A program made the position numbers and the translations under genes. Under the pieces are notes generated by a model. It was not told the DNA's origin, searched no databases, and saw only the letters and a program-made list of their open reading frames with translations. Positions 10,855 to 22,125 of a DNA stretch of 64,000 bases are shown in pieces. Source of the DNA: Lumbricus terrestris (lineage: Eukaryota > Annelida > Clitellata > Crassiclitellata > Lumbricidae); assembly GCA_949752735.1 (NCBI GenBank), contig OX457052.1:17545649-17609648 (forward strand). The letters run 5' to 3'. Each line of letters starts with the position of its first letter. The first letter of the stretch is position 1.

Positions 10855-13800
10855 ATGGCTGTGGTTTTTGACAAAGAAAAAGTCAGATCTGTGTGTCTAA
10901 TTCTCGAGGATCAAAGTCGTCCGCTGACCGAACGTTTCAGGGCGCTTTTTACGCTGAGAAATATTGGCGGCCATGAGGCCATCGAGTCGATCGCGCGTTG
11001 TTTTGCCGACCCATCAGCCCTGATCAAACACGAACTAGCCTTCTGCCTGGGGCAAATGCAGGACGAATATGCCAATCCATATCTGATCGAGGTGCTTAAA
11101 GACAGGAGCCAGGAGGCTATGGTTAGACATGAAGCAGGTATTGTCACCGCTTAGAAAGACCTGTGTAATCTCAGGGGTCAACCCGAATTCCCGAAAACGC
11201 GGAAAATGTTAAAAATCCCGAAAATAGCTTTTTTTATAGAACGCGGCCAAATCCCGAAAAGTTTATTTAAATATATGGCGTAATTGCAGAACACGGGACG
11301 CTACTTTTTTTAGTTTTTCTTTTTTTCCCGATTTCAGCGTTATCCTTAGTCTGTCGCGCTGTGATTGGTTGAATAAAAATATACATGGATGATGGATATT
11401 TGGATACCCGTTATTGATGTATAACTGGGTAAGCCTACAGAAGTGAAAATGAATAATTTTCATATTAACGAAGTTTGTAGAGACAAAATAGTCTCTTTGG
11501 AGTATTTACAGGCGCAAAGAATAATTCACAGTCACGTTTAATGTCAAGTGTCGAGAAGAATGTTGTTTAATAAAGGAAAAGTCTAAACTGTCAGACTTCG
11601 TATGGCGTTGTAGGCCTAAAAGTTGCAAGCGGAAAGAGTCCGTTTTGAAGGATAGTTTTCTTTCCCGATCGAAGATAAGCCCTCCGAAATTCATTTAAGT
11701 CGTTTATTATTGGGCGACGCAGTCCTCTTCATAATTATAACAATGCAACATTTAGACATTGCAACGCACACAGCGGTAGACTTTTATCAGTTCGTCAGAG
11801 ACAAGTTTGTCTCAAATCCTTAAAATACGACATTTCATTCGATTTCGCAAATATAGATTTATTCCCATGTAAATAACTACTAACAAGTCCATTTTTAGTT
11901 AATTAATACAACGGTCAATTTAAATGACTTTCAATGGCATACGACTTGTTAACTCTTGGTATATATGTTCTTTGTCTCTGTGATTGCATCAATCATAATT
12001 ATAAGCCACGCCTACAATATAGTTTTTGTTTTGAAATCGCTAAGAAAAACTGAAAAAACTAGCGTCCCGTGTTCTGCAATTACGCCAAATATATGGCATG
12101 ATGGTTCTGTTAGTGTTGTTAACACAATCTGGTATCCACAAATTCGGGTCATACTTAGAAAATCAAGTTGGGGATGTTCGTTTCGGTAATTAGGGTTTCG
12201 GCGATTTGGGATGCACCTGAAAGTTTTAAAAAACTTTGAATCAGGTTATTTGTTATGAAGGTAGTAAGGAGGGTCTGTTAGCACTGGGTTAGTGTTGTCT
12301 TTAAATAAAAGCCAAATTTGATTTAAAGACAACACTAACCCAACCCTAGCAGACCCTTTCAATCTTCACAACACTTAACCTGACCCTAAGCGACCATAAC
12401 ATCGCCAATTGTTTGGAAATGATGCATTTTTAACAACGCACTGATGGTTAATTGGTTATGTGTGCGACGTTCAGCCCATGTGCACCATTATGTAGAATTT
12501 GTCCTTACAACTGAATATTGTTAAAAGTAATTCAATGTACAAAGATACAATAAAGTGTGAATCTGAAGCTAGAAGAAATAGATCTTGATAGCGATTGAAG
12601 ATAATGTGTTGTGAGGTGTGTGTTGAAGGAATAAAGAGTTCAAACTTCGAAGAAACACTGGTAGTTTGTTCCTTCCGATTGGTGTAATTAGGTGATTAGG
12701 CACAAAGTCTATGACCAAATAGAAGGCACAAAGTCTATGACCAAATAGAAGGCACAAAGTCTATGACCAGATAGATATGTACTGATCTTCAATAGATGAT
12801 TGTCTGCAGCAACCGTAAACAATTTTAATGGTAACACAATTGTTTAACACTTTAACAACGAGCTGCATTGTCTTCCCAATTGCTTTGGTATACTCTTGAC
12901 TACACATCACGCTGTTCTAGGAACGTGCTGCCGTGTTGTGTAGTGTAAACGCGGCAGTAGTGCATCTGTTTAACTTCAAGTAAGAAAGTAAAATGTAAGT
13001 TGCCTGTAATAACTTTGGACAGATGCACCGGAATAATTGTGTGCAATGATTTGCGTGTGCGACCTGGTGGCTTACCGGTAACGCTCTTGCTCACGGAGCA
13101 GGCGGTTGCGGGTTCGACTCCAGGTAACGACCTTGGGCAAGTTGTTTACGCACACGTGCCTCTGTCACCAAGCAGTATAATTTGGTACCGGCGTAAGCTG
13201 GGAAGTAAATGGCAAGTCCTGTGATACACTGGCCCCGTGTCCAGGACCTTGGGATTCGTCCATTGCCGGCTCAAGGGCCAAGAAAAGGAGATGAGCGCCT
13301 CACCAACGGGCCTTCGGCCCTTGGATGACTTTTTTAAAAATGATTTGCGTTGATGTGTAATATTGTGTATTTTTTCTTTAGGCGAAGCTCTCGGTGCGAT
13401 TGGATCTCCACAAGTTTTAGACATTCTGAAGCAGTACGCTGATGATCCTGTACAAGAGGTTAGAATAACAGGAGATATCTATAGGTCGAGTTTAGAGCAA
13501 CAGGTGGCACGCACAGTTTATAACCTGGAGCGCATCACAGCACGTCGTTTACATCTATGGGTTTGGATCTCCTGAGAAAGCTCTGAAGCAATTGTGCAAA
13601 GTCGTTGTGCACTCGTGCGTCCAATGCCGTCCATCACCAGGAAGCGTCGGTTGGGACTGATGCAAATTGGGGAGTTGGTACTGATGCAAATTTTTTTTGT
13701 TACTGATGCAAATAGGGGAGTAAACGACGGTGCTGTGATGCGCTCGCTCCATTGTAAGGACATTTAACATTCAGCCTCTGCTGGATTAATTATAAGTGTA

Positions 13801-16697
13801 TGAGGGGAAAGACTTGCCACGCTATGTTTCATGTTTCTTGACAAGAGAGAGACCTACAGCTACAGTGTGTCCAGTTCCTTCTCCAGATCTTGTGTCCACA
13901 GCATTCTTGCTCAGCTATATGGTCTCTCTAATCCTTTTGGTCATCATTTGTGTTACCTCTATGTCCAATAATTAATTTTTACCATTTGGAATCTTGTATA
14001 CATCTGAGGACTTTAGATCACATTTGGAGAGCAGCAGACACTAGCGTGTATGTGCATTTGTTATAGCTCCCCTTCAAAATCGCTACTTAGAGGTGCTCCT
14101 GACTACAGCGCGGACACTGCATCGGAGTTTCACGCCGAAGCGCTGAGCAATTGCAAGTGAAGGACTTGCCCAAGGTCCCTACGTGGCGACTTGAGGTGGA
14201 TTCGAACCTGCAACCCTCCGGCTGCACGGCAACGAACACACGCACCACCACCATGCCCCACATAGCACTAGCATGATTACCATCATCTTGATATATTTGA
14301 TCCATGTGTCTTTGCAGTTCATAATACATTTAAAAAGATAACTTGTGGTTTTCAGAAAACTTTGTTAACAATGTTGAAATCAGGATCTTATTTAAATTAT
14401 GAGTTTCTGTTTTCAACAATTCTCTATTTTTATCGTCACCGCTAGTTTCATTACTTTTTATGTGTACATAATTTATTCAGGTTGCTGAAACTTGCCAACT
14501 GGCAATTGGTAGACTTAACTGGCTGCAAAACGAGACGACATCTGAGGACCTGAGTACCAATCCGTATTGTTCGGTGGACCCAGCACCACCAAGTGCTGAA
14601 AAGGACGTAGCAGCACTTAGAGCGTCGCTGCTTAACGAGGATGCTTCCATGTTTGACCGTTATCGAGCCATGTTTGCGTTGCGAAACCACGGCAGCAAGG
14701 AATCCGTGGAGGCACTCGCCGAAGGTAAACATATTATTATTTATTCAATAACCATTTTATCAGAACAATCACCTTGTGCCGTCGATTCTTTGAATCTTAG
14801 CGACCGCCATGGTCAACCTTCTCCACTTGCTACGATCTTCCGTCGCGTTTCTCAGTTCTTCCAAGTTCATCTTCGTTCTCTCGTGTATTTCTTCCATCCA
14901 CCTCCTTCTTGGGCGTCCTCTCCTTCTTCCTCCCTCTCCGCAGGCCAGCATCATCTCCTTTTCCAGGCCGTTTGCTCGCATCACATGTCCGAAGAATGTC
15001 AACTTCTGCCTTGCCGCTCTCTGCCCTAATGACATATTCCCTCGTGCCTGACCTATCTCTAGTAATATAGATTCATTTGTTCTTTTCTCGGTCCATGGGG
15101 TTCTCAATACCTTCCTCCATATCCACATTTCGCAAGCATCGATTTTCATTTCTAAGGCCTTTGTTTTTGTCCACTTTTCACATCCATACAGCACCACTGG
15201 GAATATCATTGCCTTTACAATTCTTGTCTTTGTCATCAGGCTCACATGTTTATCCTTCCATATTTTCTCTAGTCCCTTTGCTGCAGACTTTCCCAATGTA
15301 ATCCTCCGTCGTATCTCTCTGTCACATCCGCCATCATTTTCTATCATGGCTCCCAAGAAGCAGAAACTTGTCACCACCTCCATCTCCTCTCCATCTACCT
15401 CGAAGTTTGTCCAATTTTCCGTGGTCATGATTTTGGTCTTCTTTAAGTTGAAATACAGTCCAACCTTCTCGCTTTTTGTTTTTAATTTTCTGATGATATC
15501 TTTTAGATCTTCCCCTTTCCCTGCCAGTAACGTTGTATCGTCCGCATATCTTAAATTGTTCAGTGTTCTGCCCGCTATCCTCACACCAGCATTTGTTTCC
15601 TCTAAGCCTGCTTTCCTCACTATCATTTCAGCATAAAGGTTGAACAGGTATGGCGATAGTATGCACCCCTGCCGAACTCCTTTCTTGATTTGGAAGGTTA
15701 TGGTTTCGCCATGCTCCGTCCTAACCACGGCCATCTGGTTCCCGTATAGGTTCTTGAGGAGTTTTATGAGGTGTGTCGGGATCCCCATTTCCCCTAGAGT
15801 CCTCCACATCAGAGCATGATCGATGCAGTCGAAGGCCTTGCTATAATCAGAACAATAGTACGAGCAATTCACTGAAGTTAGTGAAAATAATAAAAGCTGA
15901 TTCCACAGAAGGAACCTATAGTGGTGCTAACTAGGGCTCCATGTAGTGGTGGAAGCAAGACAGTGGCGTATAAAAGCAACCAACAAACATACAATGCGGT
16001 TATACAACATCTTTCCATTAGCAGTCTACAGTCAGTGTTCTCGTTATATAGCTTAAATTGGCTAGGGGGTTTGTGTTGGGCAGAAATCGTGTAACAGATT
16101 TGCCCTGGTGGGGATTTTAATCATTTGATTGTAAAGATGTTCTAAATTGTTGCATCAATAGTGAACTTTAGAATTCTACATAAAAGTTTCTAAATCCAAA
16201 TTGTGTAAAACTTGTCATGGCAAGACGCTATTTTCAAACTTTCTGCTGATAGAGCGCTCCTGCGTAGTAACCTTGAAGCGACAATGTATAAATCTCCATA
16301 ATGAATGAATGTTATTATAGTGTATGTAAGCACTGTAGTTTCTTCTTCTTTTCAAGGTCTCAAATGTTCCAGTGCGCTGTTTCGTCACGAAACCGCCTAC
16401 GTCCTCGGCCAGATGCAGCATCCAGCTGCCATTCCACAGCTGACCGTCAACCTGCGTGACGTAAACGAAAACCCGATGGTGCGTCACGAGTGCGCCGAAG
16501 CGCTTGGTGCCATAGCCAACGACGAGTGCAAGGAGGTGCTCAAGGAGTACGCACGTGACAAGGAGACGGTCGTCAGGCAGAGTTGTGAGGTGGCGTTAGA
16601 TATGGTTGAGTACGAGCACGGTGACCAGTTCGAGTACGCAGATGGACTCGTCAAGCTTAAATCTGACCTTACGGTTCCCGATGTGCTGGCTTCTTGA
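10855..16697 (+). CDS. DOHH: Deoxyhypusine hydroxylase, four exons
   Basis: Exons are 10855-11137, 13382-13458, 14481-14724 and 16357-16697, giving 314 residues (human about 302). All introns are GT-AG and all phases close. DOHH is a cytosolic diiron enzyme that hydroxylates deoxyhypusine on eIF5A, the last step of hypusine synthesis. The protein is a stack of HEAT-like repeats in two halves. The four His-Glu metal-ligand pairs are present at 59-60, 92-93, 212-213 and 245-246, so it should be active. The ATG at 10855 begins [10 protein letters not shown] and fits the family start; an upstream TTG extension in frame was rejected. The introns hold a MITE, a hairpin, two SINEs and an antisense RTE fragment. 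An AATAAA lies at 17012. Confidence 0.97.
11277..12086. mobile_element. 810-bp TIR element in DOHH intron 1, superfamily unclear
   Basis: The inverted ends begin GGCGTAATTGCAGAACACGG and continue for about 45 bp with few differences. The 8-bp duplication AAATATAT flanks both sides (11269-11276 and 12087-12094). No transposase is encoded. An 8-bp duplication fits hAT, P or Merlin, but GGCG termini are not hAT-like, so the superfamily is left open. Confidence 0.88.
12241..12395. repeat. Long foldback hairpin in DOHH intron 1
   Basis: Arms of about 65-75 bp face each other around a roughly 13-base loop. The inner arms GTTAGTGTTGTCTTTAAAT and ATTTAAAGACAACACTAAC (12287-12339) pair perfectly, and the outer arms pair with mismatches. 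The transcript would form a strong stem inside the intron. It is probably a foldback MITE. Confidence 0.85.
12697..12774 (+). repeat. 26-bp tandem repeat, three copies
   Basis: The unit GGCACAAAGTCTATGACCA plus AATAGAA repeats three times with one base change in the last copy. It lies in DOHH intron 1. Confidence 0.85.
13050..13330 (+). mobile_element. tRNA-derived CORE-SINE-like element
   Basis: It has a tRNA-like head with B box GGTTCGACTCC at about 13110. This is followed by ACCTTGGGCAAGTTGTTTAC and GTGCCTCTGTCACC, which resemble the core of MIR-type SINEs. It ends near GGGCCTTCGGCCCTTGG, just upstream of DOHH exon 2. It is not a functional tRNA gene, as the anticodon arm is not conserved. 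Confidence 0.7.
14060..14262 (-). mobile_element. tRNA-derived SINE, copy 1
   Basis: Read on the minus strand it has a B box GGTTCGAATCC, then CCTTGGGCAAGTCCTTCACTT, GCGCTTCGGCGTGAAACTCC and a tail matching the L2-like LINE end. Four other copies are at 28669, 35035, 39225 and 49705. It lies in DOHH intron 2. Confidence 0.85.
14770..15845 (-). mobile_element. 5'-truncated RTE-like LINE in DOHH intron 3
   Basis: An uninterrupted antisense frame begins within the RT at SKAFDCIDH, then [17 protein letters not shown] and [11 protein letters not shown] (the catalytic YADD). It ends with the FFGHVMR and GRPRRRW C-terminal signature. The 11-bp duplication ATCAGAACAAT flanks it (14759-14769 and 15846-15856). 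The stop codon sits at the very 3' end, so there is almost no 3' UTR, as in RTE elements. It lies antisense to DOHH and ends 34-46 bases from the exon 3 donor. The copy cannot move by itself, as endonuclease and N-terminal RT are missing. Confidence 0.9.
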
Positions 16698-17728
16698 CAG
16701 AGTGCATTCTTAGGCTTTTCTTGCTGAACATTGTCGTTACGAAGTTAAAATTTATTAAAATGTGATGTTGCATTGTTCTGCCTTGTCAGCCGTTGGTTTG
16801 CTGTTGACAGTTCATGTTTGTTTCTTGTTCGTGTTGCTCTGCGATTTTGTATGGTGGATTTGTAAATAGCATCGTTAAATTAAATTCTAGTATTCAGTCA
16901 TAAATCACATTTTCGTAAATGTTTTTAATTGTGAATTTCTTCTGCGTACAGCAGAATGTGGAAACAAGAATCTTATTTAACATTCTTATGTTAGGATTCC
17001 ATACAGATAGAAATAAAGATAGCTAAAGTTAAGTCCTTTATAATCTGTACAACTGTAAAGAAGGTCAACAAAACTCCGAACATGGCATGAGCAAAGTCAC
17101 AAATGTGGAGCAAAAGTCTGCATACTTCTATTTTTCATTCAAAGCTGGTATGAATACTTTGGAGTTTTCGTCCCAGCTGTTTTTACCAGAAAAGGCACAT
17201 GTTCCTTGTGATTTGGGAAGTTAATGCAAGGTTGTTTAAGGACGAGACAAGGCAATCCACCCTAACCCTAGTGAAACCATACTTGGCTGAACTATTAACG
17301 TTCTTTTCAAGCTAAAAATCTGTGAAGCCTTGAGGAGTGCTAACAAAGAACAATTCAAAGTAAATTAAGTCTAAACAGGATATTTTATCAATTTAGAGGT
17401 TCGGTATCACAATCTTTGGAATAATAATGTCCATCAGTTTTAAGAGAAAAGCGAAAAATGTTTCTAAGCAACGATTTAACATCCAGAACATTAACTTCTA
17501 CTGAGATTGTCGCCTGGCTTTTCCAGCGTAGTCGGCCGACGCAAAAATAAATCCATGGCGACACCCGGATCGGTATCCATAGCAACGGCTCAAGCATCGT
17601 CTTCATCCATCCCATCCGATGACTCCGATTAATATACTTTGTAACTAAAATTATCAAAAGCGTGTCCGCCGAGTCTCGTGTTAGCCGTTTTTCCCCCGTC
17701 TGAATTCACGCAGACTGTTTTGAATACA
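16698..17728. other. Convergent 3' region between DOHH and the claudin-like gene
   Basis: The DOHH stop at 16695-16697 is followed by an AATAAA at 17012-17017, a likely poly(A) signal. The claudin-like gene ends at 17729 on the other strand. No other gene was recognised here. Confidence 0.6.
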
Positions 17729-20700
17729 TCACACAAAGCCAGGACCTTCGTCATTGTATGCATCGAAACTACGCTGCCAGCTCTTTCCTGTCATCGCTGG
17801 TTTCTCGACGCTTGGTTTTTCGGATCGTACATCCTTCTCGTAGCTCGGATGACTGCTGAAGCTGGACGGCATATCGTATGTTGGTTGAGTGTACGCAGCG
17901 CCTGATTGCGCATACGTCGGTTGCTCATATGCAGCTGCTGGTGGCCCATATGCAGCTGCTGATTTCCCATATGCTGGTTGCGCAAAGTGGTCTGGTTCAT
18001 CATCTACCGATTTCCCATATGCTGGTTGCGCATAACTGGGCGTCACAAAGTGCTCTGGTTCGTCGTCGTAGGTGGCCGGGCCATATTCCGCGCCGGAATC
18101 GTATCCCGGTGGGTATGAGGCTTCCAGCGGGTAGGTCGACACTTCCAGAGCGGCTTTGGTGTATTCGTCTTCCTTTTCCAGGAGGGCGTTGTATGTTTTC
18201 TGGGCCTCCATGAAAAGGCAAACGCCTGCGACGAGTGTCATTATGGCCGAAATTATGAGAAAGCCGAAGCCCCACGACAAATAATTCTGGTCCGGTCTTG
18301 GTAACCAATAGCGATCGTTGCTCTGGACGCCAAAGACGATGGCGACAACGAAAGATATCATGGCTAGAAAAAACAACAGAAACATGATATTAATATTTCA
18401 GAATGTTGTGATTGAATGATTGAAAAGGTCGTATCGAATCATCATCTCCATGCAACAGACGAATTATAACAGTTCTGCCTATCGCAGTAGTTTCACTGCT
18501 GGCATCAAAAAGCAATCCAAAGGGTCAAAAGTTCCGATATGTATGTCTGGCTTATTTGAAACATATAAATTGGCTGCCTGTACATAGGACACACGCGGTG
18601 TCCCGTCAAAAGCGCACAGGACAAAAGTGCGCCGACTTTTTTATTGCGTTTTGTTTTTGAATCGTCAAAAAACGGTGGGTGGCCTCACTAAAAGTGGTAT
18701 AACTTTTGTTGTGCTTGAAATATTTTTATGAAATCTGGCCATCATGTGTAAATATGAATTGTCTTTAAGCCTGTAAAATTTCATTCAAAATTCTTACTTC
18801 TGGCCAAGATATTGGCAAAAAACTTAGGGGGGTCTTTTTTTGGCCCACTCTGTACATGCAAAATTATATCAAAGATTAATTGACTTATTGTTAAATACAT
18901 ATGTTCAACAGGAAATAACTTTTGTAGCAGAAAATCACTTTATTGGAGAACTTCACTCACTGACTAAGAACATCATGGACGCGGCGGCAAATACTCCATA
19001 CGTCTGAAGGTATTCATGATTTATCATCGGACAGCAGTGTAGAAAGATCATCGCAGTAACAACTGCCGTTGATATTTCGACAACCAGACACCCAACCACC
19101 AGAACTTGGCAAGATATGAACCATGCTGAAAAACAGGTTTTAATGAAACAATAAGGCAGCAGAAAGCAGTACTGTATTATTTTAACAGTTCAGTTACACT
19201 CAGGGCTGTACTCAAGGGTATACGCGGGTATACGGCGTATACTCACCTCCGGGAAAAAATGACAGCGTATACTCACCTAAAAAACGAAGGTACACGCGGG
19301 CATACATCGCGTATACCCACCTCAGTAAAACCAAGTCAGACACGGCGGCAGCGTGTACTCACCTCAAAAGTTCTGAGTACAGCACTGGTTACACTTCATT
19401 CCGAAATTTTTTTATAGTGCCCCTTCAAGAAGCCCACACAGAGGTGCTCCCAGTCCAACCATGGCTAAAGAGCAACTGGTAGAGGGTAAGCAAAATTTTC
19501 TGAGGTAGTGAGTGCAGTGAAAGCGGGAGCCCATTCCAAGTGGAAGGACCAACAACCAAGAAAGCCCTTCCAAGATACATCTGAAGTGATCAGACTTCAA
19601 ATGCAGTAACCCTCCTCCTAGAACAATCCTTTATGGAATGCACTTCAGCTCAACATTATACTCTCTGTCTAAATTAAACTGCACCAATCTAGTAAATTTA
19701 TTAATCTAGATTGGTTAGATATTCCTGTGAAATTTTCATACTCGCAAACACATACACAAGTATCAAAAAGAAACTTGAAGAATTGGCACATACAGACCTA
19801 ACATCATAATTTCAATGTGTCAGGTCAACCCTATGACATCCCCAAAAGACATCATTTTGCAAGAACCAGCTTATTCACATGCTTAGTCAAAACATCGTCA
19901 ATTAATTGGTGGTGTAAAATCGGTTCCAGTTAACGATCAAAAGCACTCTAGCAAAGAATTAAGGTGGATGGTGTTTAGAATTAAGGCAGTGAGGGAAGTA
20001 AGGAGAAGAGGAGGAATCAGGCCAGTTCTGTGAAAGAGCAGCATAACCCCAGTTTGGAATGAAAGACCAGTGGAGAGATCTGATATACATGCACAGCAGT
20101 GGTACTATTTCCCATTCACATTTGGTGAAAGTCTATAACCTAAGCCTTCTCTGTTAGCTCTTCCGGCTAATCTATAACAATTGTAAAGGATTTTAGGTGG
20201 CGGATCTTTCTCTTTAAGTGACGGTCTCAGGACTCTTAGGTGGCGGATCTGACAGGTACGGTGTCAAGTCTCAACTGACAAGTCCGGGACTAAATCCAGG
20301 TGCATTAAAACACTGGACAACAGTTCGCATTCTCGTATTTCACGTCGTGTGTTGAAGAAGCCGAATTGGAACCAACACGACCACACGTATCCGCGTTGCT
20401 ACCTACAGCAGGTGTCATTGTTGATGGGACCGATTGACGGCAGCCATCTTGAAAATTATGTAAACATGACCAGAAAATTGACAAAAGTCACAAAACTAAC
20501 TAGTAAAGTTTGACCAAACTTACGCGGAATGAGCCACTGTCTGAGCTTGTAGTATTTCGTTGCCGTGTCGAAAAGCCACCAGCAACCGTTGTAGATCTCC
20601 TGGCTATCGTCTCGAAACTGCATGTAGTCCTTGAAGCATACGTGCCACAGTCCGATATTACGGAACGCATTTTCCGAATTCGGCCACGTCTCGAGCCAGT

Positions 20701-21040
20701 AGGGACTGGCAAAGGAGATGGAGAGGCAGGCCAGGGCGAAAACGCAGCACCCGAACCCGACCCAGGCCATCATCCCGGTCGGGGAGGGCTGCTCCTCCGT
20801 TAAACGGTTCTTCTGCATCGTAGTAAATCCCACAGACTTCGACTCACCTGTCACAGGTGCGCTGCTTCTACCTGTACGAGTGCCATTGTAAGCGCTGTGA
20901 ATCATGGGGGTTGTAGGCTCGTTTTCCGTGTCATACGAATCGGGAAGTTCGTCGTCTGTATTGGTTCCTCCATTGGGATGCTTGCGGCGGTGCCGACCGT
21001 TGCTGGAAGCGGCTTTTTCCGCTGAGAAATCCGAATCCAT
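17729..21040 (-). CDS. Claudin/PMP22-like four-transmembrane protein, three exons
   Basis: Exons in transcript order are 21040-20524, 19125-18961 and 18363-17729, giving 438 residues; introns are GT-AG and phases close. A charged N-terminal region of about 90 residues is followed by TM1 (about 92-112), an extracellular loop with the claudin-family GLW...C...C signature (GLWHVCFKDY, then YNGCWW), and TM2-TM4. A long cytosolic tail has repeats of AQPAYGKS, EQPTYAQS and TQPTYDMP type and ends GPGFV. Family members shape tight or septate junctions or regulate channels. The signature assigns the superfamily; the exact orthologue is not recognised. The long N-terminus and Tyr/Pro/Ala-rich tail are unlike vertebrate claudins of about 220 residues. 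Confidence 0.88.
19201..19387. mobile_element. hAT-like MITE in claudin-like intron 1
   Basis: The ends CAGGGCTGTACTCA and, inverted, CAGTGCTGTACTCA enclose 187 bp. A perfect 8-bp duplication GTTACACT flanks it. The interior has repeated GCGTATACTCACCT motifs and no ORF. Confidence 0.92.
19425..19650 (-). mobile_element. L2/CR1-like LINE 3' end
   Basis: On the minus strand it reads [18 protein letters not shown] in frame, followed by GTTGGACTGGGAGCACCTCTG, and CTTGAAGGGGCACTAT. It lies in the first intron of the claudin-like gene, antisense to the window. Confidence 0.75.
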
Positions 21041-21892
21041 GTGTAGTCGTCTTTAGTGTTCACTAGTCTTGGCAAAATGGCTCGAGGCGAGATGAATTAC
21101 GCTAATTGGTCGTTTGCACACTTGAAATTTGGATCCACTTGAAGTCCAAGCCTCTTAAGACTAGCCTACAAAAGATACTTTTCAATTAAGCTGTTGTTCA
21201 GGCTTTCTAATTGAAAGCTCTTGTCAGATACAGTATATGACAGTAGGCCTATAGGCTATAGTGTGTGATGCTATATTAGACTTAAAAAGTCAATTAATTA
21301 ATCGATCATATATATATCGATCGTTTGATCGCCAATTATCTTTCGTAAAATTAGGCATATGAATGCAGTCAGTTTTTAATAAGACATTTAGGCCTACTTC
21401 GAATCGTTTGTGGGCTTATCCTATGGTAAGATCTGACAGCTAAATGAATAGGCCTAAAAGATCGAAGTTCTGGGTCGAATTGCGGCTTTTAAATGAAGCA
21501 ATTCGGCCTAATTTAGCGAATTAAGTTAATTCAGTTGGTCCGATTCTAACTCGATTAACTGGTATTTGCTCCTGCTATATTTGATGTGCTACGAGTAAGC
21601 CAAAGTATGTAAGTTTGACAGTCTGGAATTTTTGAGTAAAAGCACAGTATGAAATGTTTATTTTGTTGAAAGACGTCTAGATCTGTTGACTTGCATACTC
21701 ACCTACCCGTTGAACATAGTATGATCAAAGATATTATATACTTCGTTTATTCAAGAAAAACTAAGTTGACACACCGCAACTTATTACATGAAACAAAAAC
21801 AAAAAGTATTTTAAAGAAGTAAATAGGAGTAAATAGGATGAAGTAACGATTGTCCACAGAATTCAGGCTGGAAGCGAAAGATAGATTAATCT

Positions 21893-22075
21893 CTAGTTCT
21901 TAAAATTAACACTGCGAACAGTCTTAAAAAGAACACGAGAGATGAAATTAAAGTCATCTTTTCTAGGCAGTTCAAAGTTGTGTGGTCGCGAACGCAGAGC
22001 ATAAGGCCTTTTAACAATAGGTGGAAATAGACTTCTGAGTACATGATTAAATTCCAGATGACACACTTTAAGCAA
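21893..22075 (-). mobile_element. Relic of a non-LTR retrotransposon C-terminus
   Basis: A 60-codon frame contains YALRSRPHNFELPRKDDFNF, which resembles the C-terminal end of many LINE reverse-transcriptase proteins. There is no RT core. The call rests on this motif only. Confidence 0.45.
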
Positions 22076-22125
22076 AGATATTATAGTCTACGACGTAGAC
22101 TATAAGGTCTTTGCTTTAAGAGTCT
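22064..22125. repeat. Imperfect hairpin
   Basis: TTTAAGCAAAGATATTATAGTCTAC and its near inverse GTAGACTATAAGGTCTTTGCTT flank a 3-base loop. It may be a foldback relic or a transcript end structure; function is unknown. Confidence 0.7.

Noticed and set aside
18590..18860. Possible repeat with AAAAGCGCACAGGACAAAA, also near 57385
   Set aside because: Two short similar stretches only; no termini or duplication could be defined.
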